From Acidobacteriota bacterium (GTDB lineage: Bacteria; Acidobacteriota; Terriglobia; Terriglobales; Acidobacteriaceae), in assembly GCA_018268915.1 (NCBI GenBank), contig JAFDVQ010000001.1:372001-436000 (forward strand): 64,000 bases of DNA, given 5' to 3'. This document shows, piece after piece, positions 18,040 to 26,679 of the stretch. How positions within the stretch are numbered: the first letter of the stretch is position 1; every line of letters starts with the position of its first letter. The translations under genes and the position numbers were made by a program. Under the pieces are notes generated by a model. The model saw only the letters and a list, made by a program, of their open reading frames with translations, ran no database searches and was not told the origin of the DNA.

Positions 18040-18065
18040 AAGGGCCCTCCCTTGCGGAGGGCCTT
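18040..18065 (+). terminator. Intrinsic terminator of the S53 peptidase gene
   Basis: AAGGGCCCTCC pairs with GGAGGGCCTT across a CTTGC loop and is followed by CTTGTTTTG, 20 bp after the stop codon. Confidence 0.8.
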
Positions 18066-18294
18066 CTTGTTTTGTGAATGTCGCGGATGTTCTACGTCGC
18101 GACGAGCTTTTGGCGATCCGGGCTCCGCGCTATCGCAATTCCTGAGTAACTGTGTCCAAAACCGATCCACTCAAGTCGACGCGATGTCGAGAGAGCGGCG
18201 ACCTGCAACAAAATCCCAAAAGGCCACACCAACTCAGGAATTGCCTTAGAATCGTGAGGAAGTCAAAACCTCTAGAGACGGGCCTTTATACTCC

Positions 18295-19338
18295 ATGAAA
18301 TCTCTTTTGCTCGAAGAGTACGGAAAACTTGCCATAGCCGATCTGCCGAGGCCGACACCCGGTGAACGCGAGGTGCTGGTGCGCGTCGCAGCTTGTGGCA
18401 TCTGCGGAAGCGATGTTCACGGATACGACGGCTCTTCCGGCCGTCGCATTCCTCCGCTGGTGATGGGACATGAGGCCTCAGGGATGGTCGAGGCAGTTGG
18501 CGCGGGCGTGAAGGAGTACAAACCTGGCGATCGCGTCACGTTCGATTCGACCGTCTATTGCGGCCAATGTATCTACTGTCGCCGGGGGGAAGTGAACCTC
18601 TGCGACAACCGGCAAGTAATCGGAGTCTCGTGCGGCGACTATCGCAGGAACGGAGCCTTCGCCGAGTACATCGTTATCCCTGAAAGGATCTTGTATAGGT
18701 TGCCCGGGAAGATGTCCTTCCCTGAGGCGGCGATGCTCGAAGCCACATCTGTCGCGCTGCACGCGGTGAAGGTCAGCGGCGTGAAGAAGGGCGACACTGC
18801 GCTTGTGGTTGGCGCAGGAATGATCGGATTGCTCACCATGCAGGCGCTGAAAGCTGCCGGCGTCGGGCGCGTGCTCATCGCCGACATCGACGAGACGCGT
18901 CTGACATTGGGCGAATTGCTGGGTGCCGACGAAGCACTTCGCGGCACCGGCGGCGAGATTGCGCAAGCGATTCTGGAGCGCACCAACGGCGTAGGCGCGG
19001 ATTCGGTATTCGACGCGGTCGGACGGGCAAAGACAGTTCAAGAATCTATCGACAGCGTACGCAAGGGAGGCACCGTCACGCTGATCGGGAACATATCGCC
19101 AGAAGTTCCTCTGCCACTTCAGAAAGTCGTTTCCCGTCAAATTCGTCTGCAGGGCACCGCGGCTTCCTCGGGGGAATACCCTGAAGCAATTCAACTCATC
19201 TCAACCGGACGAATCCATGTTCGTCCGCTGATCACCGCAGTAGCTCCCCTCGAAGAAGGGCCGCGGTGGTTTGAGCGGCTCCACGCACAAGAGCCAAACC
19301 TGATGAAGGTCGTGCTGGCGCCCGGGGAAGAAGCCTGA
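18295..19338 (+). CDS. Zinc-dependent medium-chain alcohol/polyol dehydrogenase
   Basis: A 347-residue MDR enzyme. Catalytic zinc ligands are Cys37 (CGICGSDVHG) and His59-Glu60 (VMGHEASG). The structural zinc site has four cysteines at 89, 92, 95 and 103. The NAD(P)-binding Rossmann motif is VVGAGMIGLL. The sequence resembles galactitol-1-phosphate/sorbitol/threonine dehydrogenases, so a sugar or polyol is the likely substrate. The SDR gene starts 3 bp after the stop, so the two form an operon; both may act in succession on one carbohydrate, an inference supported by the convergent lacI-type regulator. Confidence 0.92.
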   Translation: MKSLLLEEYGKLAIADLPRPTPGEREVLVRVAACGICGSDVHGYDGSSGRRIPPLVMGHEASGMVEAVGAGVKEYKPGDRVTFDSTVYCGQCIYCRRGEVNLCDNRQVIGVSCGDYRRNGAFAEYIVIPERILYRLPGKMSFPEAAMLEATSVALHAVKVSGVKKGDTALVVGAGMIGLLTMQALKAAGVGRVLIADIDETRLTLGELLGADEALRGTGGEIAQAILERTNGVGADSVFDAVGRAKTVQESIDSVRKGGTVTLIGNISPEVPLPLQKVVSRQIRLQGTAASSGEYPEAIQLISTGRIHVRPLITAVAPLEEGPRWFERLHAQEPNLMKVVLAPGEEA

Positions 19339-19341
19339 GAA

Positions 19342-20142
19342 ATGAGCACAACCGATACGCTCTTTGATCTGTCCGGCCAGGTAGCAATCGTCACCGGCAC
19401 GAGCCGCGGGCTTGGGCAGTATTTCGCGCGGGCATTGGCAAAGGCGGGCGCTGATCTGGTCTTGACCAGCAGGCATCGCGAAACACTGCTCGATATGGAA
19501 AAGGAAGTGAAGAGCCTTGGCCGCCGCAGCGTCTCCCTCGAGCTCGACGTTCAAAACTACGACAGCATTCAGCGAATGGCCACGGAAGCTCGCGAGGCGT
19601 TCGGTCAGATTCACATCCTGGTCAACAACGCGGGCTGCAATGTCCGCAAGCCTGCAGTCGATGTCACGTGGGATGACTGGAATCTGGTGCTCGATACGAA
19701 CCTGCGTGGAAGCTTCTTCGTAGCGCAGGCCGTGGCGCGAGGGATGATCGAGCACGGCTATGGACGCATCATCAACATTGGATCGGTTACGAGCGTCTTT
19801 GGTTTTGCGGGATTGGGCCCATATTGCGCGAGCCGCGGCGGAATCCGCCAGCTCACGATGAGCCTGGCCGATGACTGGGGCAAAGATGGCGTCACGGTGA
19901 ATTGCCTGGCTCCCGGCTGGTTCAAGACTGCGCAGAACAAAGTCCTGTACGAAGATCCGGAGTGGGTGGCGTACCTGACCGACCGCATTCCCGTGAAGCG
20001 GCCCGGGCTGCCGAACGATCTGGACGGAGCAGTTGTTTTTCTTGCCTCAGAGGCTAGCCGATACATCACCGGGCAGACGTTGCTCGTAGATGGTGGCATT
20101 TCCACGGGCGCAACGCGCGCGACCGTTGCAAAGAAGAAATAA
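19342..20142 (+). CDS. SDR family oxidoreductase (gluconate 5-dehydrogenase-like) with YxxxR active site
   Basis: A 266-residue short-chain dehydrogenase. The cofactor motif is T18-G-T-S-R-G-L-G, followed by N95-N-A-G, catalytic Ser148 (INIGSVTS) and Tyr161. The catalytic lysine four residues after Tyr is replaced by Arg165 (PYCASRGG; codon CGC). The C-terminal VNCLAPGWFKT and ITGQTLLVDGG are standard. It is translationally close to the zinc dehydrogenase and resembles gluconate/2-deoxygluconate dehydrogenases. Whether the Lys-to-Arg change keeps activity cannot be told from sequence; other residues of the active site are intact. Confidence 0.9.
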   Translation: MSTTDTLFDLSGQVAIVTGTSRGLGQYFARALAKAGADLVLTSRHRETLLDMEKEVKSLGRRSVSLELDVQNYDSIQRMATEAREAFGQIHILVNNAGCNVRKPAVDVTWDDWNLVLDTNLRGSFFVAQAVARGMIEHGYGRIINIGSVTSVFGFAGLGPYCASRGGIRQLTMSLADDWGKDGVTVNCLAPGWFKTAQNKVLYEDPEWVAYLTDRIPVKRPGLPNDLDGAVVFLASEASRYITGQTLLVDGGISTGATRATVAKKK

Positions 20143-20148
20143 GTCGTA

Positions 20149-21249
20149 CTACTGACCGAGTGCTTCAGCCAGACGGATTTCGGCGGCGTGGGATTCCGCC
20201 CCGGTTGCAGTCGAATCTGAATGCTGCCCGAGGTGGCTGGTAGATTTGCGAACCACCAGTTTGGGATACACCGTGATGGCTTCGGGGCGCGGATGCGGAA
20301 TATCGTCGCGAATTAACGAGAGCAGAGTCGTTGCTGCTGCCTGTCCCATGCTGCGAAGAGGCTGATGAACTGTTGTCAGCGGCGGATGGTGCGTAGCTGC
20401 CGAAAGAATGTCATCAAAACCGAGCACCGACACGTCCTTCGGGACACGCAATCCTGCCTCGCGAATCGCTGAGATTGCTCCAATCGCAGTGACGTCGTTG
20501 AATGCGAAGATCGCGGTGAACGGATGCTTCGTCTTCAGCAACTGGCGGGTGACGTCCTGGCCGGGAATGGGTCCGGGCTCAGGGCTCTGCAGCTGTACAA
20601 CGAGATGGTTGTCGATCTGCAGATCCAGATCGTGTGCCGCTTGCACGATGGCCTGCCACCGCAGCTTGGTATCGGAACTGAACTCCTGTCCCTTGATGAA
20701 CGCGATTTGCCGATGGCCAAGTGACTTGAGATGCGCGAGTGCAAGATGCGCAGCCTGGTCGTGATCGAGTTCGATATTGATGACGCCGTCGCGACGATCG
20801 TGTCCCGATATCGAGACCACCGGAACAGGCATATCTTCGCTCATCGGCGAGTCGACCGCGATGATGCCTTCCACCGAGCGCGCCAGCATCATGCGCGGAT
20901 AGCCTTCCAGCAAATCGGGCCGATGCCGGTGGCTCACGACGAAATAAAAGAAACCGTCCTTGAGCAACTCGTCCTCGATGCCGCTAAGCACCGTTGTCGA
21001 ATATCCCTCGCTGATTTCCGGAACGATGACGCCGATCGTGTAAGTCCGCTTTTGGCGCAGGCCGCGAGCCATGGTATTGGCTACGTAGCCATTCAACGCG
21101 GCGGCATGCAAAACGCGGCGCTGCGTTTCTTCCGCAATGCGATGCGCCGTCGCTTCACCATTGATGATGCGAGAAACTGTGGACTGTGAGAGCTCGAGCA
21201 TTGCCGCGAGCTCTTTCAGCGTGATCGGTTTGACGGGCACCTTTGCCAA
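20149..21249 (-). CDS. LacI family transcriptional regulator
   Basis: A 366-residue repressor. The N-terminal helix-turn-helix with hinge is clear (ITLKELAAMLELSQSTVSRIING...RVLHAAALNGYVAN), followed by a periplasmic-binding-protein-like effector domain (TYTIGVIVPEISEGYSTTVLSGIE, FNDVTAIGAISAIREAGLRVPKDVSVLGFDD). The start is probably TTG 21249, with GGAG nine bases upstream; GTG 21240 is an alternative. It lies 27 bp downstream of the GH144-type gene in the same direction and ends 6 bp from the convergent SDR gene. It is likely to control the hydrolase operon, including its own gene, through the palindrome at 22625-22640. Confidence 0.93.
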   Translation of the reverse strand: MAKVPVKPITLKELAAMLELSQSTVSRIINGEATAHRIAEETQRRVLHAAALNGYVANTMARGLRQKRTYTIGVIVPEISEGYSTTVLSGIEDELLKDGFFYFVVSHRHRPDLLEGYPRMMLARSVEGIIAVDSPMSEDMPVPVVSISGHDRRDGVINIELDHDQAAHLALAHLKSLGHRQIAFIKGQEFSSDTKLRWQAIVQAAHDLDLQIDNHLVVQLQSPEPGPIPGQDVTRQLLKTKHPFTAIFAFNDVTAIGAISAIREAGLRVPKDVSVLGFDDILSAATHHPPLTTVHQPLRSMGQAAATTLLSLIRDDIPHPRPEAITVYPKLVVRKSTSHLGQHSDSTATGAESHAAEIRLAEALGQ

Positions 21250-21276
21250 AGAACTTTGCTCCGAGAATCGCAGATG

Positions 21277-22614
21277 TCAGCTTGCGCGGAATCCCGCCCG
21301 CTGCATCGCTGTTGTTATTTCCGGGTTTCGCATGAATGTGTTCCAGACCAAACCTGACCTCAAATTCTCTGCCATCAACACCGAGACGCCCTGATCGATC
21401 CCAAGCACGTCGCTGTCGTACCAATTTGCCGCGGGGTGGAACGCATCCACGAATCCATACCGGCCCCAGGCCTGTTTGCCCCACTTGTCGCGCATGGCGC
21501 GCAGCACAGCAATGCAATCAACGGGCAGAAATGCGAGTGATCCTGCCGCTGCGCAAGGCACAACTGTCCCGTCCAGCGGGCCTTGCGGTGGTGGACCTCC
21601 CCATGCCGTATAGCCGTCCTGGTAATCCGATGCTGAAATGCCCCAGTAATCCTCGTTATACCACTTGGGATAAGAGAGACAGAACGCTTTGTGTGCTTTG
21701 GTTGCGGTCACCGAGTTGGCGAAATAATTCGCCCATTCGTCGCGCTTGTTGCGGAAGTCGCACCATGCCTGCGCCCACTGGTGCGTGAAGAGCGGGTCGT
21801 TTCCGCTGATGAAGCTGAATTCCTTGTAATGAACGACAGGACGTTCCCAGGCCTTCCAGGTATCGGGACTGACGGGATGCGTAGGAGAGCCGATCGCCAG
21901 CAGGTAGATCATCATCAGCTCGCAATAGTGCTCCCAACGCGCGTCCAGAAACCCGGACTCCGGCTTCCATCCCATGGAGAATGTCTTGCCGCCATTGAGC
22001 ATCCAGGGCCAATCGACTCGTTCGTAAATCTGTTTGGCAAGCGACTTGATCTTGGCATCGTCGAAATAGGCGTGCGTCATCAGCACGCCGCATAGGAGCC
22101 ATGTCGAGTCGACTGAGGAGAGCTCGACATCTTTGGTCCGCTCGCCGGTCTCGATATCGCAGAAATGGTAGTAGAAGCCGTGAACCTCGGGGAGCTTGTT
22201 GAGATGCCAGTCGAGCGTGATGCGAACGCGTTCGACAATCTGATCGTGAGGAAGGAATTTGCGCTTGTCGGCGATGCAAAGAGCGGTGAGCCCAAAGCCT
22301 GTGGCGGCGATGCTCGCCATGCGACGTGGATCGAGTTTGCCGTTTAGATCATTGCGGGCGCGATCAAGCACCTGGCCAGTCTTCTCGCTTGCCTGCTCCC
22401 AGAAGAAAAGACATGCCTGCCGCTGAAGATCGTCGAGAAAGGCTTCGTCGCCAGCCTTGGGTCGCCAATGACTCGCGGGAGACGCAGTCGATATGGCTGG
22501 GAGCATCGCACAGCCGCCGGCCGCGGCGAGCGACTTGAGAATGTCGCGACGACTGAGTGTGGAATCGCCCATCGAGTACGCAATCTTGTCGCCGATGTGA
22601 TCTCTATCATTCAT
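21277..22614 (-). CDS. Tat-exported PF10091 'glucoamylase' family protein (GH144-type)
   Basis: A 445-residue protein with a twin-arginine signal (STLSRRDILKSLAAAGG). The remainder matches the all-helical (alpha/alpha)6 family once called glucoamylase (PF10091), with landmarks such as SIAATGFGLTAL, WMLNGGKTFSMGW, WEHYCELMMIYLLAIGS and GVSVLMAENLRSG. In CAZy terms this family includes GH144 endo-beta-1,2-glucanases, so a role in beta-1,2-glucan breakdown is plausible but not proved here. It is transcribed with the lacI-type gene. An alternative start at ATG 22572 lies nearer the Tat motif. Confidence 0.82.
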   Translation of the reverse strand: MNDRDHIGDKIAYSMGDSTLSRRDILKSLAAAGGCAMLPAISTASPASHWRPKAGDEAFLDDLQRQACLFFWEQASEKTGQVLDRARNDLNGKLDPRRMASIAATGFGLTALCIADKRKFLPHDQIVERVRITLDWHLNKLPEVHGFYYHFCDIETGERTKDVELSSVDSTWLLCGVLMTHAYFDDAKIKSLAKQIYERVDWPWMLNGGKTFSMGWKPESGFLDARWEHYCELMMIYLLAIGSPTHPVSPDTWKAWERPVVHYKEFSFISGNDPLFTHQWAQAWCDFRNKRDEWANYFANSVTATKAHKAFCLSYPKWYNEDYWGISASDYQDGYTAWGGPPPQGPLDGTVVPCAAAGSLAFLPVDCIAVLRAMRDKWGKQAWGRYGFVDAFHPAANWYDSDVLGIDQGVSVLMAENLRSGLVWNTFMRNPEITTAMQRAGFRAS

Positions 22615-22624
22615 AAGCCAACTG

Positions 22625-22640
22625 GCGCAATCGATTGCGC
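22625..22640. promoter_or_regulatory. Candidate LacI-family operator (16-bp perfect palindrome)
   Basis: GCGCAATCGATTGCGC is perfectly palindromic with a central CG, the geometry bound by LacI-type dimers. It lies 10 bp upstream of the hydrolase start and just downstream of the predicted -10 box, where a bound repressor would block transcription. Confidence 0.6.
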
Positions 22641-22648
22641 ACGGTCAA

Positions 22649-22677
22649 TTCTTAGCATCCGGCTTCCCCTGCGTCAA
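22649..22677 (-). promoter_or_regulatory. Predicted sigma-70-type promoter of the hydrolase-lacI operon
   Basis: On the minus strand, TTGACG (22677-22672) and TAAGAA (22654-22649) are separated by 17 bp. The predicted transcription start falls near 22642, next to the palindromic operator. Confidence 0.55.
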
Positions 22678-22760
22678 CACAATTCGCTGCGATATACAGC
22701 TGCCGACGCTTCAGGTCAGATCGAACAGCGCTGCGAGCTCATGCTCTGATGGTCAGGCAA

Positions 22761-25619
22761 CTATCTTTTGCGGGCATTCAAGTCGTTGAGCTTCTTCTTC
22801 AATTGCTCGAGCTTCTGTCCAGCTTCCGCGAGTTTTCCTTGCGCCGTAAGACGCTGGTAGTCCTCGAAATCTCTGCTCGCGCCATCGATCAGAGTATTCA
22901 GATCGCTGGCAGCCTGCGATGTGGTTGCGGCTCCCTGCGTTGGGGGCAGACGTTGTTGAGCCGCCTGCTGCTCTCCACTGAGCGAAGGCGCCTCTCCGCC
23001 AAACAGCGAGCGAAGGGCCGCTTCAAAAGTAGACCCGTAAGCGAGACGATCCTGAACCGCGAGCACCACGAGGCGCAACTCGGGCATCGGGCTTCGTTCG
23101 GCTTGCAGGTAGATTGGTTCCGCATAGATGAGCGCCTTGCCGCAGGGAATGACAAGCAGTGCGCCGCGACGCACGCGTGAGCCTTGCTGGTTCCAGAGCG
23201 ATAGCTGTCCGGAGAGCTGAGCATTCTGATCGATTCGCGCTTCAACCTGCAGCGGACCGTCAACCAGCCGCGTCTTCGGGAAGTTGTAGACAACGGATTT
23301 GCCGCAGTCATCGCCATCGCTGCGGCCCGCAATCCAGCCGATCATGTTATTGCGATTCGATGGAGTGAAGGGAAGTATCTCGACGAATTCGATCCTGGAT
23401 TCGCCTGGTAGCTTCATCAGAACGAAATTCGGATCCATGGGCCGCGGGGTCTGGTCCCCATTCGAAGTCGACATCCCAACTTCCGACGCGACAGTCCATA
23501 GATCTTCGCGGTTGTAGAAGACCACCGGATCGGTCATATGGTACAGACCGTACGCAGCGGCCTGCATTCGCAGAAGCAACTCGGGGTAACGTACATGCTT
23601 TCGGAGATCCTGTGGCATCTCCGACGCATCTCTGAAGAGTTGCGGGAAGATCTGTCGCCAGGCACGGATGATAGGATCCTGCGGATCGAAAACGTAAAAG
23701 GTAGTGGTCCCGTTATAGGCATCGATGACGATCTTCACGCTGTTGCGGACGTAGTTGACCGCGCCGTTCCCGACGTCATAATGCGTGGAATAAGGATACT
23801 GATCGGTGGTAGTGAATGCGTCGAGGATCCACGAGAGCCTTCCATCTGCGCCGACAACAATGTACGGATCTTGTTCAAACGTGAGAAACGGCGCGATGGC
23901 TTTGACACGCTCGAAGACACTTCGCCTCATAAGCAGGCGGCTGTCGGCCGTGATGTCGTCGCTGAAGGGAACCTTGGCCAGGTCGCCGCGATCGAAGGCG
24001 ATGAGCGCGCGACGCAGAAACGATCCCAGCACGATTCCGCCCGTGCCCTGATAGGTCGTCATGCTGTTGGTCTCGCCCTGCGGATAGTCGAATTCCTTCT
24101 GGCGCGTCTTGACATAGACATCGGTATTGGTAAGCTCGCCGAAATAGATCTCCGGGCGCGTGATCTGAATCGCAGAGTCCGTGCTCTGAATGGGCATGTT
24201 GCTGAGAATCAGAGTTGGCAGGCCTTCTGGAGTGAATCCATTCACAGGGTTCATGGTGACGCCGTAGCCATGTGTGTAAATCAACTTTTCGTTGATCCAG
24301 TTACGGCTGCTGTCGGGCAGCTTATCAACACTGAGTTCGCGTGCTGCCAGCATTACCTGCCGCTCTTCGCCGTTGATCTGGTAGCGATCGATGTCAATGT
24401 CGGGAAAGTCGTAATAAGTACGAATCTCCTGAAGCTGCCGCAGCGTATCTTGCAGTGCGCGCCAGTCCCAGAGACGAATGTTCTGGAGAGTAGCCTGATT
24501 ATTTGCCGCGTCCGCGGACTCGACCGAGATTTCCGCTGGAAACTCATGCTGCGCAATTCGATCCAGGCCAAAGGCTTGCCTTGTGAATTGAATATTGCTG
24601 GAAATGTAAGGCTGCTCGCGAACGAGTTGATTTGGCTTGACGACAAAGCTGTCCACATACCATGCGGCAATCTGCAAAAGGATGAAACACGCCACGGCCG
24701 GAAGCGGCGATGCGATAAGACGCGCCACCCGGGGACGCAGGAACAGATTCATCGCGGCGATTCCCGCTCCGATGACGAGAGCCGCGCAAACAATAAGCAG
24801 TCCGCCGAGAAGGATGTGATCGTCAGTGTAGGTAACTCCGTCGAAGATAGTGTGATCACCGACGAGTCGATCGAAGCGGCCGAGAAATGTCCGGGCTGCC
24901 ACAACGAGCAGGAGAAGCGAGATCGCAGCCGAAAACCAGCGCAGAGGAACAGGCGATGATTCAAATCTGCGGTCCCGAATGAACTGCGAACTGGTGGTCA
25001 TGAGCAGAAAGAGGCCGGCGACCGCGCAGCAAAGCAGGGCGATAACGAGAAGCCATCCCACGAAAAACTGCAACGCTGGAAGTGTGAAAAGGTAAAAGCC
25101 AACTGTTTTGCCCAGGATTGGATCGTGCGGCTGCCCGGGATTCGAAGGCGCCATGAAGTAGAGGGCAAATCGGCTCCACTCGCTCATGAACGTCGCGGCA
25201 GAGATCAGAGCGATAACCAGTGAGCTCAACAAGCCTGCCGCGCGCAGTACAGGACCCACCGGTAATTCGTAGCTCTGATTGCCGAAACGAATTGTTCCGG
25301 CGCTGGCGAGTTCTTCCCTGCACCCATGGCGCAACGCCGAAAACCAGCCGTAAAGAATCCCGAATGTGGCGACGAAGGCGAGGGCAAAAGAAAGCCACTC
25401 GTATCCCAGAGTCCTCCAGAAGACGCTCGCGTATCCCAGAGAAGCGAACCAGAGCGAATCTACGTAGTAGGAGATGAGTGTTCGTGTGCTGAATAGAAGG
25501 ATTGCAAGGACGATGAAAACGAAGATAAGCGTGCGGCGGGGCCGCGAGTATCGATCTCGATGCGGAAATTCGTAAGGTTCCTGAACCACATTTGCCAGCC
25601 CTGATCCGGCAAGCGCCAT
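22761..25619 (-). CDS. UPF0182 family integral membrane protein
   Basis: A 952-residue protein. The N-terminal third has about seven transmembrane helices (the first near TLIFVFIVLAILLFSTRTLI). A very large extracytoplasmic region follows, with family landmarks such as WDWRALQDTLRQLQEIRTYYDFPDID-like text, YTHGYGVTMNPVNGFTPEGLP and VRYPELLLRMQ. The C-terminus is a charged helix (YQRLTAQGKLAEAGQKLEQLK). The family (COG1615) is widespread but has no established function. Length is normal. A long open frame on the opposite strand is a codon shadow. Confidence 0.93.
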   Translation of the reverse strand: MALAGSGLANVVQEPYEFPHRDRYSRPRRTLIFVFIVLAILLFSTRTLISYYVDSLWFASLGYASVFWRTLGYEWLSFALAFVATFGILYGWFSALRHGCREELASAGTIRFGNQSYELPVGPVLRAAGLLSSLVIALISAATFMSEWSRFALYFMAPSNPGQPHDPILGKTVGFYLFTLPALQFFVGWLLVIALLCCAVAGLFLLMTTSSQFIRDRRFESSPVPLRWFSAAISLLLLVVAARTFLGRFDRLVGDHTIFDGVTYTDDHILLGGLLIVCAALVIGAGIAAMNLFLRPRVARLIASPLPAVACFILLQIAAWYVDSFVVKPNQLVREQPYISSNIQFTRQAFGLDRIAQHEFPAEISVESADAANNQATLQNIRLWDWRALQDTLRQLQEIRTYYDFPDIDIDRYQINGEERQVMLAARELSVDKLPDSSRNWINEKLIYTHGYGVTMNPVNGFTPEGLPTLILSNMPIQSTDSAIQITRPEIYFGELTNTDVYVKTRQKEFDYPQGETNSMTTYQGTGGIVLGSFLRRALIAFDRGDLAKVPFSDDITADSRLLMRRSVFERVKAIAPFLTFEQDPYIVVGADGRLSWILDAFTTTDQYPYSTHYDVGNGAVNYVRNSVKIVIDAYNGTTTFYVFDPQDPIIRAWRQIFPQLFRDASEMPQDLRKHVRYPELLLRMQAAAYGLYHMTDPVVFYNREDLWTVASEVGMSTSNGDQTPRPMDPNFVLMKLPGESRIEFVEILPFTPSNRNNMIGWIAGRSDGDDCGKSVVYNFPKTRLVDGPLQVEARIDQNAQLSGQLSLWNQQGSRVRRGALLVIPCGKALIYAEPIYLQAERSPMPELRLVVLAVQDRLAYGSTFEAALRSLFGGEAPSLSGEQQAAQQRLPPTQGAATTSQAASDLNTLIDGASRDFEDYQRLTAQGKLAEAGQKLEQLKKKLNDLNARKR

Positions 25620-25746
25620 TGTACTGCGATTAAACCTGAGAGATTCCTAAGGGACTGACGTCTCATCTCGCCGAAACGAGCACCACAAATCCCAAACCTT
25701 CGAGATCCTTAGACAGCCACTCTCTGCATACCACTCAAATACAAGG

Positions 25747-25925
25747 TTGAGGGACGAGCGGGGTCAAAAGAAGCAGACCGCAATCATCATCGGGGATGGG
25801 CCAGCCGGGCTAACCGCGGCTCTCGAGTTGTGTCGGCAGTCGGATTTCAAACCTATAGTGCTGGAGGCATGGACATCGGCGGACGCCGCTTCTCTCCAAA
25901 TCAGAATCGGGTGATGTACTGGTGA
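25747..25925 (+). pseudogene. Remnant of an FAD-dependent oxidoreductase / UDP-galactopyranose mutase-like gene
   Basis: In one frame the DNA reads [20 protein letters not shown] followed by [14 protein letters not shown], a clear FAD-binding GxGxxG beginning. Directly after this, at ATG 25869 in a different frame, it reads [18 protein letters not shown] then stop, matching the next conserved block of the same family (normally RMDIGGHRFFSKSDRVM-like). The region between the two blocks is missing and the frame shifts at the junction. Only ~55 residues of a ~450-500-residue protein remain. This is a decayed fragment, not a functional gene. Confidence 0.7.
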
Positions 25926-26444
25926 ACCGAGATCATGCCGATCGCGGAGTCCGGGTAGGGCGGCGATCTTGCCATCCGTTATCACAATCAGGAACGGCCT
26001 GATTGGGTAGAGTTGCTGGTGCTTCCGCAGTCAGCTCTAACCGGCCTGCCTTGCCCGTATCAGAACTCCGCCACGAAGGTGCCGGGTTCTTAACCCGCTG
26101 AATTCCGGTCGCCCGGGCGAAAACAAGTCCAAAATACGGTTCGATACGGTTCGATACTGAACTATTTTGTCGAATTTTCCAGCGCTCAAGCGTTTGATCT
26201 CTGCTGGTATGAACTTTCTGCATACCTGCGGGAGACGTGTCGGCTGTCCCGTCGTCAACAGTCATGCATGCATGTACTTACGCGATCCCGGGGGCAAGGC
26301 GGAGCCGCGAGCTGCTCCACTTTTGCATAACTCAACACCCGGTTCGCCAAACGGAAATCCATAAAACAGAATGCTGCCACGACGGTGAGCAAAAAAGCTG
26401 TAACAAGGGCCTTATTCGCGTCGATGCAAGCCCCCCTTTTCCAG
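25926..26444. other. Non-coding spacer between the flavoprotein remnant and the receptor promoter
   Basis: No credible gene was seen. It holds a 10-bp tandem repeat (ATACGGTTCG twice, then ATAC) at 26134-26157 and a short TGCATGCATG run near 26265. Composition is less GC-biased than in neighbouring genes, consistent with decayed or imported DNA. Confidence 0.45.
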
Positions 26445-26474
26445 TTGACAACCGTCTTTGAGCGACTCTAATAT
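26445..26474 (+). promoter_or_regulatory. Strong sigma-70-type promoter of receptor gene 1
   Basis: TTGACA (26445-26450), an 18-bp spacer and TAATAT (26469-26474). The implied transcription start near 26481 leaves a ~200-nt leader before the ATG at 26680. Confidence 0.7.
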
Positions 26475-26679
26475 TCGCGCTGGTTATCACCTTAATCGGT
26501 TTACTTCAGTGAATAGCATGAGTGATTCTGGCCCTCTCACCGGGTCTCTTATCGCCTGCCACACACGAGTGATTTGTCACCGTGAGTGGGAAGTTCCGCC
26601 TCGTGCGTTCCATTCCGACTGTCTTCTCCCCCAACAAACAAACGCAAACAAGGCAACACCATTTCAAAAGGAAGGCCAC

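Noticed and set aside
23538..24959. 473-residue open frame on the + strand
   Set aside because: It lies entirely antisense to the UPF0182 gene, lacks any recognisable domain and has Arg/Asp-heavy composition typical of codon shadows in GC-rich DNA.
25764..25985. Minus-strand 73-residue frame in the 25.8-kb spacer
   Set aside because: It is antisense to the flavoprotein remnant and has no start signal.
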